This document shows, one piece after another, positions 23,185-32,197 of a stretch of DNA of 41,941 nucleotides. Under the pieces are notes generated by a model. That model was not told the DNA's origin and ran no database searches. It saw only the letters and a program-made list of their open reading frames with translations. Position 1 is the stretch's first letter; each line of letters opens with the position of its first letter. Source of the DNA: JADHLJ01 sp038116915 (GTDB lineage: Bacteria; Pseudomonadota; Alphaproteobacteria; Thalassobaculales; Thalassobaculaceae); NCBI GenBank assembly GCA_038116915.1, contig JAYOEU010000013.1, positions 1-41,941 of the forward strand. The letters are read 5' to 3'. The position numbers and the translations under genes were made by a program.

Positions 23185-24908
23185 TCGACCCGGTCACGCT
23201 GGCGGTTCTGAACGGCCGTCTGGAACAGATCGCCGACGAGATGGACGCGACCCTGTTCCGCAGCGCCTTCAACCCGATCATCGCCGAGGCCCATGACGCC
23301 AGCCACGGCCTGTATGACCCCGAGACCGGCGACACGCTGGTGCAGGGCAAGTCGGGCCTGCCGATCTTCGTCGGCGCCATGTCCTTTGCGGTCAAATCGG
23401 TGATCGCCAAGGCCGCCCGCGACGGCGACATGGTGGACGGCGACGTCTATATCTTCAATGACCCCTATGACGGCGGCACCCATCTGTCGGATTTCCGCCT
23501 CGTGCGCCCGCTCTGGCGCGATGGCAAGGTGTTCTGCTACCTCGCCTCGGTCGGCCACTACCATGATGTCGGCGGCAATGTGCCGGGCAACTACAACCCG
23601 GTCGCGACGGAAAGCTTTCAGGAAGGCTTCCTGATGCCGCCGGTCAAGCTGTTCGAGGCGGGCCGGCTGCGCCAGGACATCGTCGATATCATGCAGGCGA
23701 ACTCGCGCCTGCCGGGCTCGCTCTACGGGGACCTCAACGGTCAGATCAACGCGCTGGATCTCGGGGTCGGGCGGCTCGGCGAACTGCTCGACGAGTATGG
23801 CGACGCGGTCGTGCGCGAGGCGATGAGCGAGCTCAAGAGCAGGGCCTCGACCCTGATGCGCGCGCATATCGCCGCTCTGCCGGACGGGGTCTATTCGGCA
23901 GAGGACTGGCTGGACAATGACGGCATCGTCGACGAACCGCTCAGGATCGCGCTTGCGGTGCGGGTCGAGGGCGAGCGGATGACCTTGGATTTCAGCGGCA
24001 CCTCACCGGCCTGCCTCGGGCCGGTGAACATCTCGCGCTCGACCACGGTCGCGGCCTGCTATGTGGCGATGAAGCATATGTTCGTCGAGGTGCCGGCCAA
24101 TTCCGGCGTGCTGGAGCCGATCGAGTTCGTCATCCCGGCGAACTCGGTTCTCGCCGTCGGCGCTCCGAAGCCGGTCGGCGGCTATACCGAGACCATTCTG
24201 AGGCTGATCGATCTGGTGTTCATTGCGCTTTCCCAGGCGACGCCGGAGCGGGTGAACGCGGCGGCCTACGGCACCATCAACGCGCTCTCGCTCGCCGGGT
24301 ACCGCGAGGACGGGCGGCGCTGGGTGATGTTCTCGTTCTTCGGCGGGGGCCATGGCGGGCATCCGGAAGGCGACGGGCTGAATCACGGCAACGCGCCGAT
24401 CTCCACCGCGACGATCCCGCCGCTGGAGATCCTGGAGGCGGCCTATCCGGTGATGTTCCGGCAATGGGCCCTGCGCACCGACAGCGGCGGGCCGGGCCTG
24501 CATCGCGGCGGTCTTGGCGCGGTCTATGAGATCGAGCTTCTGGAAAAGCAGGCCAACGCCTTCCTGTTCGGAGAGCGTGGCCGCTTCGCGCCTCCGGGTG
24601 TGCTTGGTGGCGGCAGCGGCGCGCTCAACCGGTTCCGCTATGAGCAGGCGGATGGCGAGCACGCGCCGCCCATGGCCTCCAAGATGGTGGGGATCTCCCT
24701 CGACTGGGGCCAGGCGGTGCGCTTGGAAAGCCCCGGTGGTGGCGGCTACGGCCCGGCGCTTGAGCGGGATCCGGCCAAGGTCGCCGAGGATGTGCGGCTA
24801 GGCTATGTCACCATCGAGGCTGCGCGCACGGCCTATGGCGTCGTCTTGACGGAGGGAGGTGCGGTCGACCCGGTCGCCACTCGAGCACTGCGGGGAGGCG
24901 AGTCGTGA
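23181..24908 (+). CDS. Hydantoinase B/oxoprolinase family protein (HyuB-like, copy 2)
   Basis: The 575-residue protein shows the B-subunit signature set: DPVTLAVLNGRLEQIADEMDATLFRSAFNPIIAEAHD, the conserved NDPYDGGTHLSD, GHYHDVGGNVPG and a C-terminal SPGGGGYGP. It should pair with the A subunit encoded next. Its ATG overlaps the stop of the lyase gene (ATGA) and its own stop overlaps the GTG start of the A gene, so the three are translationally coupled. B precedes A here, unlike copy 1, and the sequences differ enough to suggest a separate substrate rather than a recent duplication. Confidence 0.93.
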   Translation: MIDPVTLAVLNGRLEQIADEMDATLFRSAFNPIIAEAHDASHGLYDPETGDTLVQGKSGLPIFVGAMSFAVKSVIAKAARDGDMVDGDVYIFNDPYDGGTHLSDFRLVRPLWRDGKVFCYLASVGHYHDVGGNVPGNYNPVATESFQEGFLMPPVKLFEAGRLRQDIVDIMQANSRLPGSLYGDLNGQINALDLGVGRLGELLDEYGDAVVREAMSELKSRASTLMRAHIAALPDGVYSAEDWLDNDGIVDEPLRIALAVRVEGERMTLDFSGTSPACLGPVNISRSTTVAACYVAMKHMFVEVPANSGVLEPIEFVIPANSVLAVGAPKPVGGYTETILRLIDLVFIALSQATPERVNAAAYGTINALSLAGYREDGRRWVMFSFFGGGHGGHPEGDGLNHGNAPISTATIPPLEILEAAYPVMFRQWALRTDSGGPGLHRGGLGAVYEIELLEKQANAFLFGERGRFAPPGVLGGGSGALNRFRYEQADGEHAPPMASKMVGISLDWGQAVRLESPGGGGYGPALERDPAKVAEDVRLGYVTIEAARTAYGVVLTEGGAVDPVATRALRGGES

Positions 24909-26971
24909 GCGCCGGTCAGCGCTATGTCGTCGGTGTCGATGTCGGCGGCACCTTCACCGACGTCTTCGTGCTCGACGAGGCGGCGGGCAGGGCCGAGATT
25001 GCCAAGGTTCCCACGACCCCGGCGGATCAATCCGAAGGCTTTTTGGAAGGCATCCGCGCCCGCGTCGCGGATCTCGGCGAGGTAATGACCGTCGTGCACG
25101 GGACCACGGTTGCCACCAACGCGCTGCTGGAGCGCAAGGGCGCGCGCACTGGGGTGATCACCACCGCAGGGTTCCGTGACGTGCTTGAGATGCGGCGGCG
25201 CGACCGGCCCCGTACCTGGGGGCTCTGGGGGACGTTTGAGCCCATCGTCCCGCGTGACCGGCGCCTCGAGGTCGCCGAACGCGTGCTCGCCGACGGCACG
25301 GTGCGCGAGGCCGTCGATCCCGGCGCGGTCCGCGAGGCGGCGCGGCTATTGCTGGAGATGGGGTGCGAGGCGCTGTCGATCGTCTTCATCAACGCCTATG
25401 CCAATGCATCGAACGAGCAGGCGGCCAAGCAGGCGGCGCGGGAGGTCTGGCCGAACGATCACATCACTGTCTCCAGCGACATCCTGCCGGAAATCCGCGA
25501 GTACGAACGGGCCTCGACGGCGACCCTGAATGCGGCCCTGCAACCGACCGTGGGCCGCTATCTCGCCGCGCTGGAGAAGACCCTGCGCGACGACGGCTTT
25601 TCGGGCGAGGTCTTGATCGTCCAGTCCAACGGCGGCGTCATGTCGGTCGATACCGCCCGCGCCCGTCCGGTGCGCACCGCTTTGTCGGGTCCGGCGGCGG
25701 GGGTGATCGCGGCGGCCTATATCGGCGAGGCGGCGGGCTTTCCCAATCTCGTCACCTGCGACATGGGCGGGACCAGCTTCGATGTGTCTCTGATCGCCGG
25801 CGGACGGGCGGCATTGGCGCCGCAGACCTCAATCGGCTTCGGCATGGTGGTGCGCTCGCCGATGATCGAGACCATCACCATCGGCGCCGGCGGCGGCTCG
25901 ATCGCGCGCGTCGATGCCGGCGGGCTGCTGCAGGTGGGTCCGGAATCGGCGGGCTCCGACCCCGGACCGGTCTGCTACGGCCTCGGCAACGAATTACCGA
26001 CCGTGACCGACGCCAATGTGGTGCTTGGACGGATCAACGCGGACCGCCCGATCGGCGGCCGGCTCGACCGGCTGGACGTGGCGGCGGCGGTGACCGCGAT
26101 CCGCCAGAATATCGCCGAACCCCTGGGCCTCGAGGTCGTCGAGGCCGCGGATGCGATCCTCCGGGTGGCCAACGCCAAGATGGCGAGCGCGATCCGGCTG
26201 GTGTCGATCGAGCGCGGCCATGATCCGAAAAGCTTCGCCGCGATGCCGTTCGGCGGCGGCGGGGCATTGCATGCCGGCGCGCTGATCCGCGATGTCGGGC
26301 TCTCCCGCGCCGTGGTGCCGCGCTATCCGGGGGTGACCAGCGCGCTGGGCTGCGTGATCGCCGACATGCGCCATGACCATGTGCAGACCATCAACCGCCT
26401 GCTCGACGATCTCGACACCGCCGCGCTGGATGCCGAAATGGTGGCCCAGGCGCAAGTGGGGCACCGGGTGCTCGACCGCGCCGGCGTGCGCTTTGAGAGC
26501 CGGAGCGAGGAGTTCGAGCTCGACATGCTCTATCTCGGCCAGACCCACACGGTCGCGGTCCGGCTGCCGGTGACCCTGGGCGAGGCCGGAACCGGGATCA
26601 GCCTCGAGATCATCCGCGCCGCCTTCGAGGATAGCTACCGGGCCGCCTACGGCCGGCTGCTGAAGGGCATCGCGATGCGGGTGATGAACCTCAGGATCGC
26701 GGTGATCGGCGGCAGGCCGAGATTCGATCTGACGCTTCTGGCGCCGGCGGGCGATGCGACCCTGGCGGCCGCCGCGCGCGGAACCAGGCGGGTGCATACC
26801 GGCGCCGAATGGGTGGAGGCGGGGGTGCATGACCGGCTCGCCCTGCCGGTCGGCGCGGTCATTCGGGGGCCGGCGATCCTGGAGCAGCCCGATGCCACCA
26901 TCTATATCGAGCCCGGCCTTTTGGGAGAGGTGGACCGGTTCGGCAACGTGCTGATCGCGGAGGCGCCATGA
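24905..26971 (+). CDS. Hydantoinase/oxoprolinase family protein, A subunit (HyuA-like, copy 2)
   Basis: The 688-residue ATPase-like subunit contains VGVDVGGTFTDVFV at the N-terminus, HGTTVATNALLERKGA, DMGGTSFDVSLI, the GAGGGSIARVDAGG block and PFGGGGALHAG in family order. With the B subunit it probably hydrolyses or carboxylates a cyclic amide or ketone with ATP; N-methylhydantoin, 5-oxoproline and acetophenone are the known substrate types of relatives. The GTG start at 24905 overlaps the B-gene stop. Its stop overlaps the ATG of the isochorismatase-like gene. Confidence 0.93.
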   Translation: MSAGQRYVVGVDVGGTFTDVFVLDEAAGRAEIAKVPTTPADQSEGFLEGIRARVADLGEVMTVVHGTTVATNALLERKGARTGVITTAGFRDVLEMRRRDRPRTWGLWGTFEPIVPRDRRLEVAERVLADGTVREAVDPGAVREAARLLLEMGCEALSIVFINAYANASNEQAAKQAAREVWPNDHITVSSDILPEIREYERASTATLNAALQPTVGRYLAALEKTLRDDGFSGEVLIVQSNGGVMSVDTARARPVRTALSGPAAGVIAAAYIGEAAGFPNLVTCDMGGTSFDVSLIAGGRAALAPQTSIGFGMVVRSPMIETITIGAGGGSIARVDAGGLLQVGPESAGSDPGPVCYGLGNELPTVTDANVVLGRINADRPIGGRLDRLDVAAAVTAIRQNIAEPLGLEVVEAADAILRVANAKMASAIRLVSIERGHDPKSFAAMPFGGGGALHAGALIRDVGLSRAVVPRYPGVTSALGCVIADMRHDHVQTINRLLDDLDTAALDAEMVAQAQVGHRVLDRAGVRFESRSEEFELDMLYLGQTHTVAVRLPVTLGEAGTGISLEIIRAAFEDSYRAAYGRLLKGIAMRVMNLRIAVIGGRPRFDLTLLAPAGDATLAAAARGTRRVHTGAEWVEAGVHDRLALPVGAVIRGPAILEQPDATIYIEPGLLGEVDRFGNVLIAEAP

Positions 26972-27585
26972 GCATCGATATCGCGTCGCTGGACCTTACC
27001 CGCACGGCGCTGATCCTCGGCGACCTGCAGAACGACTTCATTCATCCCGACGGCGCCTATGGCCGCAACGGTACCTCGGATCCGGCCATCGCCGCGGTCC
27101 CGGGCCGGGTGGCGCCGGTCGCCACGGCCATGCGGAAGGCCGGCGGCTGGGTGGTCTCGACCCATTTCACGCTGGTGCCGGGACGCGGCGGAGAGCCCTT
27201 CATCTCGCCGCATCTGAAGTCGGTACGCCCCTTCCTCGCCAAGGGAGACTTCCTGCCGGGAAGTTGGGGCCAGGACCTGGTCGATGAATTGAAGCCCGCC
27301 GACATGATGGTAGAAAAAGTGGCTTTTTCAGCATTTTACATGAGTAGGCTCGAGTGGGTTCTGAGGAAGGCGGGCATCGAAACCCTGGTTTTCACCGGCA
27401 TCGTCACCAATGGCGGCGTCGCCTCCACCCTGCGCGACGCCCATGTCCGGGACTTCAGGACGATCCTGTTGAGCGACGGCTGCGCGGCCTTCGGCGCGAG
27501 AGTGCACGAGACCGCCGTCGACGCGCTGCGTCAGGTCGCGACGGTCATGACCTGCGCCGAATTCCTGGCGGCGATCGGGGGATGA
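26968..27585 (+). CDS. Isochorismatase-fold hydrolase with Cys-to-Gly active site
   Basis: This 205-residue protein has the cysteine-hydrolase/isochorismatase fold: D19 in LILGDLQNDFIHP, K117 in MVEKVAFSAF, and the nucleophile-elbow segment FTGIVTNGGVASTLRDA. In amidases of this fold (N-carbamoylsarcosine amidase, nicotinamidase) the position of G150 is the catalytic Cys. Here it is Gly, as in isochorismatases such as PhzD that use water without a covalent intermediate. A role as carbamoyl-amidase after hydantoin opening is therefore doubtful; vinyl-ether or another non-covalent hydrolysis is possible. It overlaps both neighbours by four bases within the five-gene operon. Confidence 0.9.
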   Translation: MSIDIASLDLTRTALILGDLQNDFIHPDGAYGRNGTSDPAIAAVPGRVAPVATAMRKAGGWVVSTHFTLVPGRGGEPFISPHLKSVRPFLAKGDFLPGSWGQDLVDELKPADMMVEKVAFSAFYMSRLEWVLRKAGIETLVFTGIVTNGGVASTLRDAHVRDFRTILLSDGCAAFGARVHETAVDALRQVATVMTCAEFLAAIGG

Positions 27586-28976
27586 ACCAGATACTCCCGC
27601 CGCGCGATTTCGATCTGTCGGTCCCGGTGGTGATCGTTGGGGCAGGGGCCTGCGGCCTGACGGCGGCGCTGGCGGCGCGGGACGCGGGCGCCGAGGTGAT
27701 GGTCCTGGAGCGGGACGAGCGGCCCAGCGGGTCGACGGCGCTCTCCTCGGGGCTGATCCCGGCCTGCGGGACCCGCTGGCAGGCCGCCATGGGGGTGAGC
27801 GATCCGGTCGATCAGTTCGCGCGCGATATCCAGGCGAAAGCCAAGGGCGAGGCCGATCCGGCCTTGGTCCGCGCCGTTGCCGAGGCTTCGGGACCGGCGC
27901 TGGAATGGCTCGCCGATGATCACGGCCAGTCATTCGTGCTGGTGGACGGGTTCCTTTATCCCGGGCACTCGGCCCTGCGCATGCACGCGCATCCGGACAA
28001 GACCGGCGCCGCTCTGGTCAACAGTCTCGCCGACACGGTGGCTCGCGCGGGCATCGATATCGTGACCTCGGCCCATGTGACGGCGCTGTTCGCGGAGCCG
28101 GACGGCAGCGTTCTGGGCGTCGAGATCACCCGGCCGGACGGGAGCACCGAGGCGCTCGGCTGCGAGGCACTGGTGTTGGCCTGCAACGGCTATGGCGGCA
28201 ATCCGGAGATGGTGGCGCGGCACATCCCGGAAATGGCCGATGCGCTCTATTTCGGCCATGCCGGCAATCAGGGCGACGCGGTGCTCTGGGGCGAGGCGTT
28301 GGGGGCCAAGGCGCTGCATCTGGGCGCCTACCAGGGTCACGGATCGGTCGCGAGCCCGCATGGCGCGCTGATCACCTGGGCGATCATGATGGAGGGCGGC
28401 TTCCAGGTAAACGCCGAGGGCCGCCGCTTCTCCAACGAGCATGAAGGCTATTCCGAGCAGTCGGTGAAGGTGTTGGCCCAGCCGGGCCGGGTGGCCTGGA
28501 ACATTTATGACGAACGCCTGCACAAGCTCGCGTCCCAGTTCGAGGACTACCGGGGCGCCGATGAGGCCGGCGCCATCCGGCGCGCCGGCAAATTGGAGGA
28601 GCTTGCCGGCATCCTTGGCGTGCCGCTGGAGATCCTCGAGGAAAGTCTGACGAGCGTTGCGGCGCATGCAACGGGACGCTCCTCCTGTCCCTTCGGGCGC
28701 GATTTCACCAAGGCGCCGCCGCTTTCCGGTCCGCCCTATTTCACGGTCAAGGTCACCGGCGCGCTGTTCCACACCCAGGGCGGCTTGTCGGTGGATACCT
28801 CCGGCCGGGTGCTGCGCGCCGACGGCACGGCCCTGCCCAATCTCCTCGCCGGCGGCGGCGCGGCGGTGGGGGTGTCGGGCACGTCGGTGCACGGGTATCT
28901 GTCCGGTAACGGTTTGCTGACGGCGGTAACCCTCGGCCGCATCGCCGGGCGCTCGGCGGCGGGGTTGGTGGGGTAG
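27582..28976 (+). CDS. FAD-dependent dehydrogenase (fumarate reductase/tricarballylate dehydrogenase-like flavoprotein)
   Basis: The 464-residue protein opens with the dinucleotide motif VIVGAGACGLTAALAARDAG and the acidic end of the second strand (LERDERPSGST), then LVLACNGYGGNP, FQVNAEGRRFSNEH and a C-terminal LAGGGAAVGVSGTSVHGYLSGNGL FAD block. This is the layout of the fumarate reductase/succinate dehydrogenase flavoprotein family, including tricarballylate dehydrogenase and 3-ketosteroid dehydrogenase relatives. It should introduce or remove a C=C bond next to a carboxyl or carbonyl group. The ATG overlaps the stop of the preceding gene (ATGA); the frame is open upstream inside that gene. 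It is last of the five coupled genes. Confidence 0.9.
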   Translation: MNQILPPRDFDLSVPVVIVGAGACGLTAALAARDAGAEVMVLERDERPSGSTALSSGLIPACGTRWQAAMGVSDPVDQFARDIQAKAKGEADPALVRAVAEASGPALEWLADDHGQSFVLVDGFLYPGHSALRMHAHPDKTGAALVNSLADTVARAGIDIVTSAHVTALFAEPDGSVLGVEITRPDGSTEALGCEALVLACNGYGGNPEMVARHIPEMADALYFGHAGNQGDAVLWGEALGAKALHLGAYQGHGSVASPHGALITWAIMMEGGFQVNAEGRRFSNEHEGYSEQSVKVLAQPGRVAWNIYDERLHKLASQFEDYRGADEAGAIRRAGKLEELAGILGVPLEILEESLTSVAAHATGRSSCPFGRDFTKAPPLSGPPYFTVKVTGALFHTQGGLSVDTSGRVLRADGTALPNLLAGGGAAVGVSGTSVHGYLSGNGLLTAVTLGRIAGRSAAGLVG

Positions 28977-28991
28977 CAGTGTCGGCGGGAC

Positions 28992-29028
28992 CCTTCGAGA
29001 TCCTGGACATGATCCAGGATCTCGAAGG
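28992..29028. repeat. Long perfect hairpin downstream of the FAD dehydrogenase gene
   Basis: A perfect 16-bp stem (arms 28992-29007 and 29013-29028) encloses a five-base loop, CATGA. It begins 15 bases after the stop codon of the five-gene operon. No T-run follows, so it may be a Rho-independent-like terminator lacking a U tract, an mRNA 3'-end stabiliser or an extragenic palindrome. Confidence 0.8.
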
Positions 29029-29178
29029 ATCCTGTTTACCGTCTGATTCACGCTTAACACCCAAATCCATCGCCGATCCGATAACCGTCAGCGGGTGGGT
29101 GATTGCGCTTTGCCGAGCCGAGACGCCCTCATAGGATCGCGCTCGCATCGCCAGATTGCCTGAAACGAACCCGCGCGC

Positions 29179-30432
29179 ATGACCACCGCCAGCCCGGCCG
29201 GGCTCAAAACTCTCCTGATCGGCATATCGATCGTCGGCTTCTGTCTGATGATGGCGGCGGTCGGCCGGGGCATGGGCGAGACTTATGCGGTGTTCCTGTT
29301 GCCGATCACCCACGAACTTGGATGGGACCGGGCCGGTGTCGCCTCGGTTTTCGCGGCGTTCATCACCTGCATGGGGCTGTTCTCGCCTCTGAGCGGGCAT
29401 CTGTTCGACCGGTTCGGAGCGCGTTTCGTCTATCTGACCGGGATCGCATGCCTGGGGCTCGGCTACTGGCTGGCGGGCGAGATCACCACGCTTTGGCAGT
29501 TCTATCTCTGCATGGGCCTGCTGAACGGTTTCGGCGGGGCGTTGATCTGGCAGGTTCCGGCGCAGAGCCTGATCAGCCGCTGGTTCGACAAGCACCTGGC
29601 GACGGCGATTTCCTTCGCCTATGCCGGGTACGGCTTCGGCCTTCTGACTCTGGCGCCGCTGGCCCAGATCCTGATCGACGCGCGGGGCTGGCGCACCACC
29701 TATCAGGATTTCGGGATCGCCTTCCTGGTGCTGATCCCGATCGTCGCCATGCTGCCCTGGAAGCGGATGGAGCAGGGGGCGCCGGGCAATCCGCGGCGCA
29801 CCCGGGCGGGCCGGGCCGAAGGCGGCTACAGCCTCGGCGAGGCGCTGAAGACCCGGGTTTTCTGGGCCATGTGGGCGATCTATTTCATGACCGCGCTGGC
29901 GATCTTCGGGGTCAGCGTGCAATCGGTCGCCTATCTTGTGGAGCGCGGCTTCTCGGAGCTTGAGGCGGCGGGCGCCTTCGGCATCGCCGGCATGCTGTCC
30001 TTCGCCGGCATGTTCCTGACCGGGGCCGCCGCCGACCGCTTCGGCCGCGCGCAGGTGGCGACGGTAAGCTACCTTCTGACCATCATCGGGGTTTGCGGCC
30101 TGGCGCTGCTCCAGCTTTTTCCCGGGAAGCTTCTGGTCTTCGCCTGGGTGATCCCCTACGGCCTCAGCATGGGCGCGCGCGGGCCGATCATCACGACGCT
30201 TCAGGCAACCCTGTTCCATGGCCGCGGCCTCGGCGCGATCTATGGCATGACGATCCTTGGCCAGGGCATCGGCGCCGGGCTCAGCGCCTGGGGCGGCGGG
30301 CTGATCTTCGACCTGACCGGCGGCTACAACCTCACCTTCGCCATCTCCATCGCCTCGGCCCTGATCTGCATCGCTCTCTTCTGGCTGGTGCCTGAGGTGC
30401 GACACGGACGCATGAACGCGCGGGTGGCGTGA
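29179..30432 (+). CDS. MFS transporter (monocarboxylate/oxalate-formate antiporter-like)
   Basis: This 417-residue inner-membrane protein has about twelve hydrophobic helices, with the family's loop 2-3 motif SGHLFDRFGARFV and a second copy-like GAAADRFGRAQVA between helices 8 and 9. The GRGMGETYAVFLLPITHELGWDRAGVASVFAA start and LISRWFDKHLATAISFAYAGYGFG resemble the branch of MFS carriers that take up organic acids. It lies 202 bases after the five-gene operon on the same strand and is the natural candidate for importing its substrate. Substrate identity is not visible. Confidence 0.9.
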   Translation: MTTASPAGLKTLLIGISIVGFCLMMAAVGRGMGETYAVFLLPITHELGWDRAGVASVFAAFITCMGLFSPLSGHLFDRFGARFVYLTGIACLGLGYWLAGEITTLWQFYLCMGLLNGFGGALIWQVPAQSLISRWFDKHLATAISFAYAGYGFGLLTLAPLAQILIDARGWRTTYQDFGIAFLVLIPIVAMLPWKRMEQGAPGNPRRTRAGRAEGGYSLGEALKTRVFWAMWAIYFMTALAIFGVSVQSVAYLVERGFSELEAAGAFGIAGMLSFAGMFLTGAAADRFGRAQVATVSYLLTIIGVCGLALLQLFPGKLLVFAWVIPYGLSMGARGPIITTLQATLFHGRGLGAIYGMTILGQGIGAGLSAWGGGLIFDLTGGYNLTFAISIASALICIALFWLVPEVRHGRMNARVA

Positions 30433-30521
30433 AACGGTGGACATATACTCCACGCGTGTTCACGGCGAAGGTCCGATATGATCGCGAATAGAGCAATTGG
30501 CGGCAAACCGGCTCGGTTTTC

Positions 30522-30643
30522 CCCGTCGCCCTGGCGTAAGGCAGGGCCTGGATTCGCTGTGTCCGCCGGCCCATATCCCGCCGGCTTTTGCATTGTCACG
30601 CGGATCTTTCGGATGCTTGGCCCTGCCTTTCGCCAGGGCGACG
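30522..30643. repeat. BIME-like pair of inverted REP hairpins, copy B
   Basis: The left arm (30522-30548) and right arm (30619-30643) have the same GCCCTG-N8-CAGGGC hairpins and CGTC tails as the copies at 2524 and 38318. The N8 loops differ in one base between arms (GCGTAAGG versus GCGAAAGG). The element fills most of the 295-base gap between the MFS and amidase genes; the rest of the gap shows only the amidase ribosome site region. Confidence 0.9.
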
Positions 30644-30727
30644 TAGAACTGCGGTTTGTTGACTGTTAGGTTTGCCCGGATATCTCGTTAGGCCCCTTGG
30701 ATCAAAGGGCAAAAGCGGAGCACGACC

Positions 30728-32185
30728 ATGACCACACCCCTTCACTACCAGACCGCCACCGAGCTTGCGAAACGCCTCCGCGCCAGGGAAATCGGGTGTC
30801 TCGAACTGCTCGATCACTTTCTCGACCGGGTCGAGCGGCACAATCCGGCCCTGAACGCGGTGATCGTGCTGGAGGCGGAGCAAGCGCGGGAACGGGCGCG
30901 GGAGGCGGATGCGGCGCTGGCCCGGAACGAGATCTGGGGGCCGCTGCACGGCGTGCCGATGACCATCAAGGAAAGCTTCGATGTGACCGGCACACCGACC
31001 ACCTGGGGGGTGCCGGAGCACAAGCACAACATCGCGTCCTCCGACGCGCTGGCTGTTCAGCGGATGAAGGCCGCCGGCGTCACCCTGTTCGGCAAGACCA
31101 ACGTGCCGTTCATGCTGGGCGACTGGCAAAGCTTCAACGCGATCTATGGGACCTGCAACAATCCGTGGGATGTCGGCCGCTCGCCGGGCGGCTCGTCCGG
31201 CGGCTCGGCGGCGGCGCTGGCGGCGGGCCTGACGGGTATTGAGACCGGCAGCGATATCGGGGCCTCGATCCGCAACCCCGCGCATTATTGCGGCGTCTTC
31301 GGGCATAAGCCGACCATGGCCATCCTGCCGACCACCGGTCAGGCGCTGCCGGGCAACAACGTGCCGCCGGATATCGCGGTGATCGGCCCGTTGGCGCGCG
31401 GCGCCGACGACCTTGAGACCGCGACCCTCACCATGGCTGGCGCCGGCGGGCGCGATGCCGCCGGCTGGACTCTGAACCTGCCGAAGCCGGCCAAGACCGG
31501 CTTCAAGGGCATGAAGGCGGCGGTGGTGCTGCGGGACGACAATTGCGTGGTCGACAATAAATATCTCGATCAGCTTCAGGCGACGGTGGACAAGCTGGCG
31601 GCTCTGGGCGTTTCCATCGACGACAAGGCCCGGCCGGTGAAGGACAGCAGGCGCGCCCATCTGGTCTATCTGATGCTGCTGCGCGCGGCGACCGGCGCGA
31701 GGTTGCCGGACGAGGTGATCGCGGAGCACCGCGCCCGCGCCGAGGCGGCGGCGCCGGATGACTTCAGCTACAAGACCATCGTCGACCGCGCCGTCACCAT
31801 GAGCCACAAGGAATGGCTCGCCTGGGACGAGGAGCGCGAACTGTTATGCCGGGAATGGGCGGCGTTCTTCGAGGACTACGACTTCGTGCTGACGCCGATG
31901 GCGGCCTCGGCCGCCTTCCCGCACGATCAGGTGGGCGACCGGGCCGACCGGACGATCCCGGTGAACAACATCCGCCAGTCCACCCTGGATCAGATGTTCT
32001 GGGCCGGCTATCCGGGCGTCGTGTTCCTGCCCGGCACCTGCGCGCCGGCGGGACTGACGCGCTCGGGTCTGCCCTGCGGGTTGCAGATCATCGGCCCGCA
32101 TATGAGCGATCTGTCGACCATCCATTTCGCTCGCCTGATGGAGCGGGAAATCGGCGGCTTCACCCCGCCGCCGGGCTATGAGTAA
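30728..32185 (+). CDS. Amidase signature family enzyme
   Basis: The 485-residue protein carries the complete Ser-cisSer-Lys triad of amidase-signature hydrolases: K81 (PMTIKESFD), S156 (SPGGSSGGS) and S180 (GSDIGASIRNPA), with the spacing seen in fatty acid amide hydrolase. It should hydrolyse a carboxylic amide in the cytoplasm. The start follows GGAG. The enolase-superfamily gene begins 12 bases later, so the pair is an operon. Next to hydantoinase-like and isochorismatase-like genes it could supply the amide-cleaving step that the Cys-less hydrolase seems unable to do. Confidence 0.94.
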   Translation: MTTPLHYQTATELAKRLRAREIGCLELLDHFLDRVERHNPALNAVIVLEAEQARERAREADAALARNEIWGPLHGVPMTIKESFDVTGTPTTWGVPEHKHNIASSDALAVQRMKAAGVTLFGKTNVPFMLGDWQSFNAIYGTCNNPWDVGRSPGGSSGGSAAALAAGLTGIETGSDIGASIRNPAHYCGVFGHKPTMAILPTTGQALPGNNVPPDIAVIGPLARGADDLETATLTMAGAGGRDAAGWTLNLPKPAKTGFKGMKAAVVLRDDNCVVDNKYLDQLQATVDKLAALGVSIDDKARPVKDSRRAHLVYLMLLRAATGARLPDEVIAEHRARAEAAAPDDFSYKTIVDRAVTMSHKEWLAWDEERELLCREWAAFFEDYDFVLTPMAASAAFPHDQVGDRADRTIPVNNIRQSTLDQMFWAGYPGVVFLPGTCAPAGLTRSGLPCGLQIIGPHMSDLSTIHFARLMEREIGGFTPPPGYE

Positions 32186-32197
32186 GGAGCGACGGTC

